A stretch of DNA of 6,586 nt. Source: Actinomycetes bacterium (GTDB lineage: Bacteria; Actinomycetota; Actinomycetes; Actinomycetales; Microbacteriaceae). Each line of letters opens with the position of its first letter. Within the stretch, counting starts at the first letter, position 1. The notes under the pieces were generated by a model. It had not been told where the DNA came from. It saw only the letters and a program-made list of their open reading frames with translations, and made no database searches. Where the stretch lies: the NCBI GenBank assembly GCA_030425055.1, contig JAUHVN010000163.1, forward strand, positions 1-6,586, read 5' to 3'. The translations under genes were made by a program, and so were the position numbers. Positions 5,837 to 6,586 of the stretch are shown here, piece by piece.

Positions 5837-5846
5837 CAACAGACCC

Positions 5847-6586
<740 letters not shown>

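Larger units (their letters stand above)
5745..5846 (+). promoter_or_regulatory. Putative cysteine-responsive attenuator leader of CBS
   Basis: The 102-base leader can fold two ways. TGTCGTC (5763-5769) pairs with GACGACA (5796-5802), extended by a G-U pair at each end. Alternatively CTGTTGTC (5759-5766), which includes both Cys codons, pairs perfectly with GACAACAG (5835-5842), overlapping the CBS ribosome binding site. The two pairings share 5763-5766, so they exclude each other. Between them sits an independent hairpin (5806-5825, 8 bp with one G-U, CGCC loop) that would bring the distant arms together. A ribosome stalled on the Cys codons would block both pairings and leave the CBS start exposed. 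The pairings are read from the sequence; the switching mechanism is inferred. Confidence 0.55.

Noticed and set aside
5494..5846. Riboswitch (for example SAM or cobalamin type) in the divergent intergenic region
   Set aside because: I could not recognise conserved riboswitch core sequences, and the leader downstream of the predicted start is only 102 bases with a coding-type Cys leader that explains it better.

Overview
The base composition (roughly 70% GC by eye), near-exclusive use of G/C-ending codons, TAnnnT promoter boxes placed a few bases before start codons, and close protein resemblance to actinobacterial families suggest a high-GC actinobacterium, most likely Microbacteriaceae. That assignment is an inference from style, not from a phylogenetic marker.

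Layout. (1) Positions 1-2089, plus strand: the tail of a phenylacetate catabolic operon. It holds the C-terminus of PaaD, then PaaE (reductase of the phenylacetyl-CoA epoxidase) overlapping it by one base, then a PaaG-like crotonase-fold isomerase 15 bases further on. Together they would activate the ring of phenylacetyl-CoA to the 1,2-epoxide and isomerise it to the oxepin. (2) 2130-2999, plus strand: an AlaX-like alanyl-tRNA editing hydrolase with its own apparent leaderless promoter. (3) 3014-3050: a strong hairpin between convergent genes, probably a two-way terminator. (4) 3064-5493, minus strand: a large secreted M14 zinc carboxypeptidase with the full catalytic set, a beta-type domain inserted in its catalytic domain, and a C-terminal chitobiase/hexosaminidase-C-like domain. 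(5) 5494-5846: a 353-base divergent intergenic region, AT-rich in its middle. (6) 5847-6586, plus strand: the first 246 codons of a cystathionine beta-synthase (CBS), cut by the window end.

The most interesting part is the region upstream of CBS. A -10 box (TACACT) lies six bases before a 9-codon open frame, GTG start to TGA, encoding MLIRACCRR. Its two adjacent Cys codons are TGT TGT, while all 19 Cys codons I counted in the window's real genes are TGC. The segment containing the Cys codons can pair perfectly either with a nearby downstream segment or with the CBS Shine-Dalgarno region. This has the architecture of a cysteine-sensing leader-peptide attenuator working at the level of CBS translation, similar in principle to the polycysteine leaderless short ORFs described in mycobacteria. 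I saw no mobile element, CRISPR array, tRNA or rRNA.
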